Of a DNA stretch of 64,000 nucleotides, positions 33,642 through 45,279 are shown piece by piece. Within the stretch, counting starts at the first letter, position 1. Every line of letters starts with the position of its first letter. The position numbers and the translations under genes are program-made. The notes under the pieces were generated by a model, which was not told the DNA's origin, made no database searches, and was given only the letters and a program-made list of their open reading frames with translations. Source of the stretch: Brachionus rotundiformis (Eukaryota; Rotifera; Eurotatoria; Ploima; Brachionidae); the NCBI GenBank assembly GCA_016802295.1, contig JAESIW010000129.1:398414-462413 (forward strand). The letters are read 5' to 3'.

Positions 33642-34921
33642 CTAGCTCTTTTGAGAGTTGTTGATTATTCGCTTTCGCTTGAGAATATTTGGCTGAAAGA
33701 CATTTGTTATATCTGGCAAAGACGCCAAACCATTTTCTTCGATATTTTTCAATTTATTAACAGCATCTGGGCCTGTATTCTCTTTGGATTCGGCCTCGAA
33801 TTGAGTGAAATAAAGATGGCTTAATGCATTCCTGGCGCTTATTCTATTATTGATATTAAAATCGAGCAACTTGCGCAATAAGTCTAAGCCAATATCATCA
33901 ATGTTTGGAATAATTTTTTTCAAAATTTCTCCATGTTTGCTAAAATTGGAATTATTCGAAAAAGATTTTAGTGGGATGACTGAGTTTACAGGCCAGTCTT
34001 GCTCTCCTGGTAAGCCTAAAATATCAAATATTTTGTATAGTTGGTCAATGTCACTTTGGCCCATAAAAAGCGGTCTACGTAAATACAACTCAGCGAAAAT
34101 ACAACCAAGACTCCACATATCCACTGTTGACGAATAAGTAGAGTGAAGAAGAACCTCTGGAGATCGGTACCACAGTGTTACCACAACAGACGTCAAAATT
34201 GTAGTAAAACTATAAATTCTGGCCAGGCCGAAGTCGGCTATTTTTATTATACCATCTTTGGTAACTAATATGTTCTGTGGCTTAAGGTCTCTCTAATATT
34301 AAAATAACAAATTATTCCAGTGTTTAATTGTTTTTAAGTACAATTTAAAAAAATATGTTTTATTATTATTTTATATAAAACACTTTATGATAATAACAAA
34401 AAATACAAAATTATTTTTTAATATTGATATATTTAAAATTTTAAATTTAATTGGTTATTATATATTAATAGATAAAAATAAATACTTACATGAATAATTC
34501 GATTTGTGTGTAAGAAATCCACACCGGTAAGCATTTGCTTCATTAGGTCATAGATGGTCTCTAATTTTAAATGTGTCTTGAAATTAGCAATGTAATTATT
34601 GAGATCATAATCAATAAATTCGAAAATTAGAATGACACTTTGTTCTGAAGGAAGTCTAGGTCCGTTGATTACATCAAGTAATTTGACAATGTTTCTATGG
34701 TCATATTTTTCTAACTGTCTTAAATAAGCTATTTCGCGTATGGTACTGACCGGCAGACCTTCCTCAGTTATTTGAATTCGTATGCGCTTCATCGCTACAA
34801 TGTTGGAAGTTTTCAAGTCATATCCCTTGTAAACAGTTCCATATGCACCGGTGCCAACGACTGAAATTTCTTCATAAAGAGGCTGATTGCTTAATGGTGA
34901 ATTTTTTGAGCTCATAGCCAT
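33642..34921 (-). CDS. CDK6: Cyclin-dependent kinase 4/6
   Basis: Two minus-strand exons, 34921-34490 and 34292-33642 (197-bp intron), give 360 residues. The glycine loop is GTGAYGTV (residues 23-30), catalytic Lys is in VAMKRI (45), the cyclin-binding helix is PVSTIRE (57-63; PLSTIRE in vertebrates), then HRDLKPQN (144-151), DFGLARIYS (164-172) and the T-loop LTSVVVTLWYR with Thr178. LTS after the T-loop Thr, rather than LTP, is CDK6-like. These features place it in the CDK4/6 group that pairs with cyclin D and drives G1 progression by phosphorylating Rb. A C-terminal extension of about 50 residues ends in a basic RKR patch. The frame continues upstream to a Met at 34957, but that would add a hydrophobic leader (MKLIFSYLFGFV) unlikely for a CDK, so ATG 34921 is preferred. 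Confidence 0.9.
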
Positions 34922-34957
34922 TACAAATCCAAACAAATAAGAAAAAATTAGCTTCAA

Positions 34958-37072
34958 ATAGTGAAATAATAAAATTAAAATCTTCCTTTAAATTTTAAAT
35001 ATATAAATGGATTAAGATTTAGCATAAAATGTTCAATTTGCCATAAAAGACAAAATTAATTGCATATAAAAAATTGTAAACATTTAAAATATCACTTTTT
35101 AAAAATTTAATTTTTTTTTCGAGATTTGAATGAAAATATTTGTTTATTTTTTGATAATTCTAATCTTAGTCACTGTTTACTCGAATATATTGGAAAAACA
35201 GGATAAAAAATTGAATTTAAATTTCAAAATGTTTTGAATTATACATTTTTGTATCTTGTTGTTTCTAATTAAGTTAATGAATAAATAATATTTGCTTTGT
35301 ACTTCTAAAAGTTAACTTTTTATCAAAATTAAAATTCAAATGCTAGACAGTATAAAATTGGAAAAAAGATAATAGTGGTTATTTTGATTTTACATGTTGT
35401 AGGTAAAAACAACTAATTAAAACATTTTTTAAAATTTTTATCTATTATATTTTCTATTAATTTAAATGACTGAAAAATAGACAAATCAGGCACTAAATAA
35501 AGTCATAATTTCTCAATTAAAAAGGTAATTTTAAAAATCCTACAATTGCATAAATAGTACAAAAAACATAAAACTTGCAGGTATTTTATTAAGTTTTTAA
35601 GAAATTTAATCTTAAAATGAATATAATTTACTCTAGTCATCAAAGTCATTCTTTTAAAATATATTATATTAAGGATTTATATTAAGGATTTAAAACTTAT
35701 ACCATCAGAAATGTTGAAGTATCTAAGCTTATAAACCTTTTTAATTTTTAAATAAACTGTTAAAGATATAATTTTAAAAAATTGTTAGATAAGTATTATT
35801 TTTATCAGTGAAGAAAAAAATTATTGTGATAATTGTGATAAAATTGATTGATTGATGAATATGATCAAGTAATAAATTCATAGACATTATAAAGAAGCGA
35901 TTTACTACGGAATAAAACACAAGGCAAATGTATAAAAAAGATAACTTTATTATGATTAATTTTAAATTTTAGTAACACAAAATAAATTAAATAAACCAAT
36001 AAAAATAAATAAAAATGTTAAATTCGTTAGATAAACTAATTAATTAATTAATTGATTGTAAAATTTTAAAAAATAAACAGATTGAATATAATCAAACCAA
36101 ATTCAGTATAACCAACACCAATTTTGATGAGATATCTACCTTGTTTTCCTTTTTAAAAATAAAGAAATATATAAAATTTTAAATTTCTACCAATAGAATA
36201 TTGTAAATCAATAAAAGTAATCAATTCATTATTTAATCAATTAATTATTTAATTTAATTTATCAATTAGCTATTTGCCAATTTAGTTGAACACCAAAATT
36301 GAAATATGTTTCATTAATGAACCTAAATGCTCAACATATACCTAATAAGCCAAAATTAGATGAAGACTAGTTTGGCAAAAATTTCAAATTTTACTTCTGG
36401 TTTTTTTTTCAAATTGTTAATAATTTAAATTTCTACTATAAAAAATGTTTTTTTACACAGATAATCCGTCAAATAATTTTTTTAATAAACAAGTTAAAAA
36501 CCATCCACGTGCAAGATAGGCTAAAGCGATTAAGATAAACTTGGCAAAGTCGTGTGCATAGATTTGAACATTAAAGCAGAATTCGATTTAGATAACTTTT
36601 TCTTTCCAAAAGTGCCGAAAAAGAAAGTTTAATAACACGCTAATTAGAATTTTAAAGCCGATAATGCTTTTGAATTATAAGTAGACTCTCCAACAGGTAT
36701 TTCAAGTTTATAGAATTTTTTCTAAAAAATGTGTGATACACTTTTTATGAATAGGGCTTATTAGTCACCAAAACTCCACAGGACCGCTTGTTCTATCTAT
36801 TCAAATTTACGTTTATCACACATTTCAAGGTATTTTTCTTCCTGGTAAACCAAGGTAAATCAGTTATAAAATTTAACTAACTGTTCAATTAAATTCATCT
36901 TTTTTTGATGAGTGACTTTACATTCACTCAATTAAACTTATCTGATTTATACTCTTATTCTTTTTATCTTTCCTGCAATAATAATTGATTTGTATTCAAC
37001 TTAGATTTAAAAAATAATATTTAAACTTGATTAAAAAACTTGTTTAACATCAAATATTAAAAAAATTCAAAA
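34958..37072. other. AT-rich intergenic region upstream of the T-box gene
   Basis: About 2.1 kb between divergent genes, expected to hold the CDK and T-box promoters. Apart from the small candidate frame at 35130 I see nothing specific. Confidence 0.4.
35130..35237 (+). CDS. Candidate 35-aa peptide with a signal-like N-terminus
   Basis: ATG 35130 to TGA 35237: MKIFVYFLIILILVTVYSN followed by a short Lys/Gln/Asp-rich end. The N-terminal part looks like a signal peptide. Hydrophobic codons are frequent in AT-rich DNA, so it may be chance; it could also be a first exon. Confidence 0.2.
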   Translation: MKIFVYFLIILILVTVYSNILEKQDKKLNLNFKMF

Positions 37073-38554
37073 ATGATCGGATCATTGCAAAACAATTCAT
37101 CGGAATACGTTTACCAAGAAAACCAGTCGCTTGAGACTCCATGCAATTCATACGAGTACCAAAATTATCATTCTTCCTATCTTGAGCCACAAAATTCAGC
37201 ATCATACTACTATCCATACCAAAACCAATACGACTATTCACCGTATCCTACCAGCAATCAATACAATTACTTCTACAACTACGAAACGAATTCTTATTAT
37301 CCAAACACCACTCAATTCTATCCACAATATTACCAGGACTCGCAAAATTTGGAAAGCTTTTCTTCAGTTTCCTCTCCAAATTCGAGTACATCACCATCAG
37401 TAACCAGTGTTAAGGAACCTGTGCAAGATAAGGTAAAAAAAGTTAAGGCTGATAAAAAAATAGAAAAGGTAGATAGAAAGGAATTGGATCTTAGTTGCAA
37501 AATCCAACAACCACAATCTGATTCAACTGTTGTCGCTAAATTGAGCAACAAATCTTTATGGGACAGATTTAATGCACACACGACCGAGATGATCATTACC
37601 AAACAAGGACGTCGCATGTTTCCGACATTGCAGTATTCTTTTTCCGGTTTAGACCCTGAAAAAAAATACAATGTATTTGTGGATATAGTTCAGGTTGATG
37701 AAAATAGTTGGAAATTTCAGGGTGGTAAATGGGTGCCATGTGGTGCTGCCAACAGCTCAAAAACAACAACTAATAGCACCAAAACAAGCATTTATTTGCA
37801 CCCAGATTCGCCAAATACTGGAGCCTTTTGGATGAAACATGAAATTGCGTTCGGAAAGCTTAAGCTAACTAACAACAAGTCGAACAATGATGGCCATATG
37901 GTTCTGAATTCAATGCATAAATACATTCCAAGAATTCACATTAGCCTCGAAAACGACTCGAAAAATGTTAAAACATTTACTTTTATGGAAACACAATTCA
38001 TTGCTGTAACAGCATACCAGAACACTGACATAACACAACTAAAAATCGACAATAATCCATTTGCTAAAGGATTCAGGGAGAATTCAGAGAGATCATATGA
38101 AAATTCAATTTTGATATCAAGTCATATGATTGACTCAACCAAAAACAAAAATTCAGAAAACATTTGTCAGAATATTAATTTTAATAATTCCAAGAATGTT
38201 TACCAAAATGGTTTTTATCCTTTAATTAAGACAGATTATCAGACTGAAGCAAATGTGTGCACATCGACTCCTAATTTTAGTCGTCAAATGCCGACTAGTT
38301 TCAAATTTTCCCCTCAATATACACTACAAAATAATAGCCAAGTTGCTTCTCCAAAATCAATGTCAATTTACCAAAACTACCAGACCCATTATGTTTCAAA
38401 TGATTCAACTACAAAACGAAAAAGGTGTCATGAAGAGGAAGATAATTCAGAAAATCAATCAAAATATCAATGCACCAATGCTTATAATGTCAATAATTAT
38501 CATATAAATTCTCCAGTTGGTTCTTCGTATGGATCTCTTTCTCTTTCGATGTAA
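37073..38554 (+). CDS. T-box transcription factor of the Eomes/Tbr1/Tbx21 group
   Basis: One uninterrupted frame of 493 residues. The T-box DNA-binding domain spans about residues 161-338, starting SLWDRFNAHTTEMIITKQGR; NTDITQLKIDNNPFAKGFRE at its end is the Eomes/Tbr form (Brachyury and Tbx2/3 have other residues there). HPDSPNTGAFWMKHEIAFGK also fits. A Ser/Thr/Asn-rich insertion follows the FQGGKWVPCG segment. The N-terminal 110 residues are dominated by Tyr, Asn, Gln, Ser and Pro, typical of a disordered activation region, followed by a Lys-rich stretch. The C-terminus is Asn/Ser-rich with a KRKR patch. It is a nuclear developmental regulator by family. The absence of introns in the T-box is unusual for an animal T-box gene and unlike its neighbours. 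The start is the first Met in the frame. Confidence 0.9.
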   Translation: MIGSLQNNSSEYVYQENQSLETPCNSYEYQNYHSSYLEPQNSASYYYPYQNQYDYSPYPTSNQYNYFYNYETNSYYPNTTQFYPQYYQDSQNLESFSSVSSPNSSTSPSVTSVKEPVQDKVKKVKADKKIEKVDRKELDLSCKIQQPQSDSTVVAKLSNKSLWDRFNAHTTEMIITKQGRRMFPTLQYSFSGLDPEKKYNVFVDIVQVDENSWKFQGGKWVPCGAANSSKTTTNSTKTSIYLHPDSPNTGAFWMKHEIAFGKLKLTNNKSNNDGHMVLNSMHKYIPRIHISLENDSKNVKTFTFMETQFIAVTAYQNTDITQLKIDNNPFAKGFRENSERSYENSILISSHMIDSTKNKNSENICQNINFNNSKNVYQNGFYPLIKTDYQTEANVCTSTPNFSRQMPTSFKFSPQYTLQNNSQVASPKSMSIYQNYQTHYVSNDSTTKRKRCHEEEDNSENQSKYQCTNAYNVNNYHINSPVGSSYGSLSLSM

Positions 38555-38789
38555 ATAATGATTAGTATTTTCCTAATGAAATGTTTTAGATTTGTATTTA
38601 TATTTTTTAAAAATATTTTTTAATGTTTACATATTCAAAATTTAATTTAATTTTTGTTTTTAATTTTTTTAATAAAAATAATAAATCTATTAATTGATTA
38701 TACATTTAAATTTAAATTTGGTTTTATTCCTGTCCAAATTGTTTAATTAATCCTTAAAATATAGTAATTATATAATAATAAATAATAAA
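38555..38789. other. 3' flank of the T-box gene
   Basis: AT-rich, with AATAAA-type signals around 38670-38680 that may end the T-box transcript. Confidence 0.4.
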
Positions 38790-39345
38790 ACAAGATATAG
38801 CTATATGAACAATCACAAAATCTTCAAGGAACAATTAGAATGTTGAAAGATCCTAATGGTACGATCACAACAGTAACCGAATCAATAGTGAATATTCTGA
38901 ATGACCAGTTCTGCAAGCCTTTCAATACTATATCAGAACCAATGCGAGGTTACTCGAGATCCAGACATTACAACATAAGAGTCCAATGCTCAGTTAAACC
39001 TGAAGAAATGTTCACAGTAAATAAGGTAATAATGGCTCTCTCTAAACTAAATACCAGAAAATATGTAGGCCCAGATGGCATTCATCCATTGGTACTAAAA
39101 AGCTGCTCGGAGACTCTGGGTCCATTACTCAATAGCATATTCAGGAACTCGCTCAAATTTGGAATTGTACTAGAGTGCCGGAAAAATGCGAACATCACCC
39201 CAGTATTCAAAAAAGGCGACAAGCCTGATCCAGCAAACTACCGCCCAATCTCACTTACAGCTATCCCATGTAAAATTATGGAAAGAATCGTCAGGGATGT
39301 GATGCTAGCTTGTTGTAACTTATATTATTGTTATTATTATTAAGA
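38790..39345 (+). pseudogene. LINE reverse transcriptase relic, N-terminal part
   Basis: Open frame of 167 aa from 38840 with ALSKLNTRKYVGPDGIHP, LKSCSETLGPLLNSIF and FKKGDKPDPANYRPISLTA, ending near KIMERIVRDVML: the classic start of a non-LTR reverse transcriptase (motifs 0-2). It stops where the central palm motifs should follow. A 5' fragment without a 3' end is not what LINE insertion normally leaves, so this is probably one half of a copy split or deleted later. Confidence 0.75.
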
Positions 39346-40574
39346 TAAATATTTTCAATAAATAATTTTTTTTAATGTTTCAAAATAAACATTTGCAAGA
39401 TAATATAATAAAATAATTATTGCCTCATTTTGACTTGTAATACTGCCATGTGCACTGTTGTTAATTTAAAATTTTTAGTAAACTATTTATTTTTTTCCTA
39501 ATTTTTTCATAATCATAAATATATATTTGTATCTTGTGATACAAAGGACTGTGGACTTGTCATCCCTTCGAATTTTATTTACCTTTTTAGCACAGGTTTC
39601 TGAAAAAGTTAAGCTTTTGATTTTAGATAATATTTATAAGAAAAAGTAGTGTTTATTCATGTTTGCAAAATATTTTTTGTAATAATTATTCAATTTATGC
39701 TCAATTTTTATAAAATCATTAATTTTTTTTTCTAGTAGTTTTTTTCGTGTTGACATAGCTGTAGTAACAGTTGGTCCAGAACTAAATTCATCAAGACCAA
39801 TTGAATAGTATTTTGTCAAACAATTTAAAAATTTTAATATGCTTTCTTCTATTTGTAAAATGACTTATTAAATAACTCAATAGGGCTATTGGTCCAAGCA
39901 TAGTCAGGGGGCGAACAAAAAATTTTGAGATTTTGTGTTTATAACTAAAAACTATTTCATTCTACCATATGACATGAATAAATTGATTTAAAATTTTTTT
40001 TTAAATGTGTTTTAAAAGCACACAGTAAGTCTCTTCTATGTGTGTTATAAAATAAAACACACAATAAATTCATTAAGGATGAGTCTGGTTAGCAAGCTAT
40101 GCAACAAACCGGGAACATCTTAAATAACGTGTTAATCATCACCGGGAGCACCCTTGTCCCTAATGCTTTTGATGACTTTTTAAACTTAAGAAGTGGATTT
40201 GCTTAATGATAAAATCTCCCTTTTTTATAAAATCGAAGACAGTATGAAATAAAAAGCTAAATGAAATCTTCTATTGCTTCCTTCCTGTCCCATATTTCGA
40301 TTTAAATCTAGTGCTTGAAATTTTTATTCGTTCTTTTTTAGGATATAAATCAATGCCTTAATAAAAGATATTATTGATATATATGTTCGGCAAATTTTGA
40401 AATCAGTTAAGTTAAAAATCTTTCCGAGCAGTCATATTTTCAAATTGAAGGGCTATCTTTGCCGCTCTTTCTTAGACCTCGATTTCAGAAATGTCTTGGT
40501 CAAGTTGGTGTATAACCAAGAATTAAAAAATATCAAATTTAAAATTTAAATAAAAAGATTATTTTAATAAAATA
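39346..40574 (-). pseudogene. Sequence between the two LINE halves, with a possible transposase scrap
   Basis: AT-rich with degraded minus-strand coding signal. Near 39912-39859 it reads CSPPDYAWTNSPIELFNK, reminiscent of the P-x-Y-x-P-x-x-N-P-I-E motif near the third catalytic residue of IS630/Tc1-type transposases. Downstream on the same strand (39819-39634) is a 61-residue Lys-rich frame. Too damaged to assign firmly; it may be a DNA transposon that inserted in the LINE. Confidence 0.3.
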
Positions 40575-41200
40575 AAAAGAACGCGACCTGGGCATCATTC
40601 ATATTCTTTTGCTTGATTTTAAATTCAGCTCACAGTCCGCCCATGCCGCATCAAAAGCTTACCAAATTTTAGGAATGCTAAAAAATACATTCGTATCTAA
40701 GAATATGTAACTATGGCCCTCACTATACCGCACCTACATTCGTCCGCATCTGGAGTTTTCAGTATCGGCATGGAACCCGTAGGAGAGATATTAACACGCT
40801 TAAAAAAGTTCAAAGGAGAGTAACGAGAGTCCCCACTGCTTTAAAAGGCATGGAGTACGAGAGCAGACTTGAGCTGATAGGTTTTACATCTCTGGCAGCA
40901 AGACGACAACGTGGTGACTTAATTCAACTATTCAAAGTCATCAAGATTAAAGATGACATTAGGTGGTGCAACGAGCCAACTTGGTCGGCTTCGAGAGACA
41001 CGAAGAGAAGCCAACTACGGCGTTAGATCGTGGCTTCTAACTTCTTCATCAATGGGACAGCTAAATTATGGAACCGCCTACCAGATGACAGTCGGTTCTG
41101 AGACAGTAGACTCATTTAAAATCAAATATGATCAATATCAAATGAGACGACCGTTTTGAGGGTTACCCCTGCGAGTCATCTCGCCCCGTGGTCTTAACTA
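40575..41200 (+). pseudogene. LINE reverse transcriptase relic, C-terminal part and 3' end
   Basis: In shifting frames it reads SSQSAHAASKAYQILGMLKN, LYRTYIRPHLEFSVSAWNP, INTLKKVQRRVTRVPTALKG and SLAARRQRGDLIQLFKV, then FFINGTAKLWNRLPDD: the C-terminal region of a CR1/L2-like non-LTR retrotransposon. It ends at a stop followed by a short 3' region with the stem-loop GCGAG-TCAT-CTCGC (41171-41184). Probably the other half of the copy at 38790-39345; the central palm domain is missing. Confidence 0.72.
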
Positions 41201-44200
41201 TTATTGCTAAAATATCTTTCTTTTAATTTAGTTTTTTAGATTTATTTTAAATTCCATATTTTAGGCCGCTCCTATTTGTTCAGGACAGGATTTGTCTGGC
41301 CAGATTCAACACTAAATCATATCCAAAATTTCTTAATTATTATTAATTATTAATCAACCATGAATCGAAATATCATTCATTTTAAACAAAAATATGTGCA
41401 TAGATTCTGACCAAAATTTTTAAAACCCATTAAATAATTTAAAGAAATTTCTTATTATTTGGTCACATCCGTTTTGTAATTATTATAATTTCATTACATT
41501 TATTAAATTTTGTTTAACTAGTTAAGTTTCATATATTGTGGTAACTGTCAATTCATATAATAATTAAGATTAATAATTTAAATTTGATTCATAAGTTATC
41601 AACAATTTATTTGCTGTTAATATTTTGAAATATAATACTATTTATTAATAAATTATTTTCTATTTGTTAAATTTTTTCATTAATCGAAATAAAAAATTCA
41701 AAAAGCACTCCATGAAAATCTAAAAAATTATTATTTTTTAAATTAAATTAAATAAAAAATCAATACTGGAAATAAGTAAAGCAAATTTGATTTGATTTTT
41801 ATCACATTAAATGTAATTTTTAAGAATTGAATGATTTTTGCTCTGAAACTTTTTCTCATAGCGGATCTTTGCTTATTAATTCTAAAAAGATGTAATTTAA
41901 AATATTAAAAAAAGTACTTGTATTTAATGGTTAATTTATTTAATTGAATATTCAATAAAAATATTATCTTGTTGAGTAATAAGCAGTAAAAAATATCAAT
42001 AAACCTAAATGATAAAATTTCTAATTAGTTCTAGGAAAAATCAAATCAATTATCATCAATTCTTGATGTGATTTCCGAGAAAATGATTCAATTATCAAGA
42101 AGATTTATTAAAAGGTTATTGAGGCCTTAAGTATTTTTATCATTAATTTCCAAAGGCATAATTTAATTTAGTTTTTTATCAAAAAAAAATTATTTCAAAT
42201 TTAATTTTTAAAAATAATTATCTAAATTATATAAATCAATATTAAAACTAAAATTGATTGATACAATCCAAAATCATTTTAAATAAATGCGAATTTTGTT
42301 TTTGAATAGCATGTAAGTATGGTGAACGATTTATACTAAAAAATCAAAAATTATGTTTTACTAACAGGATAAAAACTTGCTTTTACAATTATAAATTAGC
42401 TTGAAAAGTTTTTGAAGGATAAATTAGGATTTAAATTTAAGCAAAAACTTTTTATAATTTTATAATGATCGTTAATTAGAGTTATTGTCAAAAAGAAAAA
42501 TCTTGAAAACTCTTTTATAAAATTCAATTAATAAAATTTCCTTTTATTAAAACAAAGGAAAATTTAGGCACAAAAATCTTATCAAAAGTTGAATTTTGTT
42601 TATCACTTTTAAAGAAAAGAAAAATAATATACACATTTATTATAAGATATTAAGCTTGTTGGTTCTCTATTAATCCCAAACATTTAAATGCTATCTAAAT
42701 TAATTAATTTTTTAGCAATATTATTATTTAAATCAGGAATTTTTATTCAATTGTATATCTATATTGAATGATTTCATGAAATAATTTTTCAAACATATTT
42801 TTTAAAAGTTTCTTTAATGAAATTTTAAACTCCTTCTCATAAATTTTACTACTAGTTATTTTTATTTATTCAATAATTCTTTTTTGAACAAAAAGTATTC
42901 TGAGTGTTATTTATTGATAAAATCAATTTGCATTCAGCGATTAAGCAGAAATAATATTTAGGATTAGTTCTCTTGATAATAGTTAAACTACAAAACCATC
43001 AAAGCAATTAAGCCCAAATGTATTATTTATTTATCAACCTTACTTGATAAAAATTAAAAGCCTTTCATGTCATGCAATTAGATAACAACATCAAGTTTAT
43101 TTCTAATAAATATGTGAAAAAATAATATTAAATAATTTATTTTTAGAATACAAAATTATTTTATAGGATAAAAAAGATTCTTTGCTAATTTTTATTTATT
43201 TTCTGAATTTTTTTATTTTATTTTTAAAAATTATAAGCAATTTAGCTTAAACACTCGATATCGAATTTTTAATATTAAAACTTGTAATAAGTTTATTTTG
43301 ATATGAAAAAATAGATTGCTCCCCTAAGTATTTAAGAAAAGAAATGAAATCTACTTTAAATTATCTTCAAAAGGCTTTTTAAAAATGTTAATTTCATAAG
43401 TATTATTTTCTGGTTTTCGAACAAAAATTATTTTTTTTAAGTGATAAATTAATTTAAATTTCAAATTGAAATTATAGGATTCGAAAATTTGGTTTAAAGT
43501 ATATCAAAGCTAATAGAGAGACTAATAGACTTAATAGATCTTGAGGAGAATTTTCGCTAAGCTAGGAAAAAACTATTATCTAAATTAGGAAATTATAAAT
43601 GTGATTTCGGCAGATAATTTAATTTCCTAACAATTCCTATAAGCTTATTTAAAATCCGCACATTTTTTGGTGCAGCTAATTTTATTAATCTTTTAATTAA
43701 CAATATTGCAGTTATTTCTATTACTTTTTGATATTTAAATAAATATTTTAAATTTAAGTGAATTTGTTATTCGAATGAGAAGATTTATGTGCGTTCAAGA
43801 CAACTTTTGAATAAGAATTTATAAATTGAGTTATCAATAAAAACGTGACATTAAAAGCATTTCTTCAGGTAAAAAGATGGAAACCATCAACTTCATTAAT
43901 AAATTATTTAACAAATAATATCTATTTATTAAGTAAAATTTTAACAGATAATTCATTTTTCACGGGATACTGAAATTATTGCTATTTTAGATTATTTAGA
44001 AAAGAAAAAATAATTAATATGTAGACTAAATTTGGTTTTATTTTTACTATGAAGAAATGAAGAAAATATTTTTCATAAGACTCAATTCAAAATGCACTTG
44101 GATTCAAAGATTATAAAATATTTTCTATCAAAAATGCATTAATCTTATCTATTCGATCTAAATTTTATTAAAATTTTCAGTGTCAGTAAAATTTGTTCAA

Positions 44201-45279
44201 TCTATTTTATATGTAAAGTAAACAATATAGTTTTCATTTAATCGGTTTTTTGGTATTTAAACTTTTTTATCATTGCGTAAACAAGGTTAAAAATTTTTTC
44301 AAAAAAGCTAATTAATTTTTGGAGAAAAAAAGCCTAATTTTTTGTTCTAATCGAGCATAAATCATTTCTTAAGAAAAAACTTGATTTTTAAAATTATTTC
44401 CGACTGAGTTAATAACTTTCTTAGGAAAAAAATGTCGATTATGTAATTAAAGCAAAATAGTTTAATTTTTAGCATTTATTTAATATTTTACAAATAGATT
44501 ATTAAAAAAAGTATTACCAGCTCTTTCATTGCGCTGCATTACCAACCAAACATCTAATTTTAACTAATGATAAATTAAATTGAAAAAATTATAAACTAAA
44601 TATAATTTCTGCTTAAAATAGTTATTATTTTTCCAAGAAATATTTGAGATAATTGGCCTTTTTCTGACAAAATTGATTTTTTAAATCTTACCGAACATAA
44701 ACTGATAAAATAAGCATTAGGTTGACTTTTAAATCGATCTTCTTTCCAAAAAAATGTTTTAATATTATTAAAACAGATTGTCATTTTAAATAGGCTTTAG
44801 ATTATGACGCTAACTAAAAATCAATGCTTTTAATTAACTTAGCTAGTAAGATTTTCAAGATGGTTTTTGCCACTAATCGCTATTTTATTAATATAACTTG
44901 AATTCGAACCTAAGGGAAAACTTTCTCAATATTCGGCATTTAAAAAGCTAATATTAAGTTATTAATCAAAAAAAATTCTAAGTTAACTATTGATTCCTTA
45001 GGCAGTCTTAAAGAAAATATAAAAAATCTTGAAAAATAAGGCAAGTTCTTCGCATTGAAAATTAAAAAGACAAGCCAATTTATTTCTTGTTGACATTTTT
45101 TAACTTTGGCAACTTTGTAACTTAAGAATGCCACAGCTTGGACAATTTTATTGTTTCAATGAATACGTGGTTTTATCTGGCTCTAAGATCTAATTAAAAT
45201 AAAATAGATTGAAAATAAAATATTTTTAAGATAAAGTTATAAATAATCAACCAAACGAATGCGCTAATCAAATTCAGTC
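41201..45279. other. Long gene desert, AT-rich
   Basis: Four kilobases of low-complexity AT-rich DNA. The only long frames are Phe/Ile/Lys/Asn-rich chance frames (e.g. minus strand 44596-44784 and 44940-45134). I recognise no gene, RNA or repeat. Confidence 0.45.

Noticed and set aside
34922..34957. Upstream Met of the CDK adding a hydrophobic leader
   Set aside because: CDK4/6 proteins are cytosolic/nuclear without signal peptides; the Met at 34921 gives a normal N-terminus. The longer form is not formally excluded.
37131..37671. Other-frame and minus-strand frames over the T-box gene
   Set aside because: Shadows of the T-box reading frame, His/Thr/Ile-biased by codon composition.
41201..45279. 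Possible tRNA, rRNA or CRISPR-like repeats
   Set aside because: Scanned by eye for the GGTTCGA-type tRNA arm, conserved rRNA words and regular short repeats here and elsewhere in the window; none seen.
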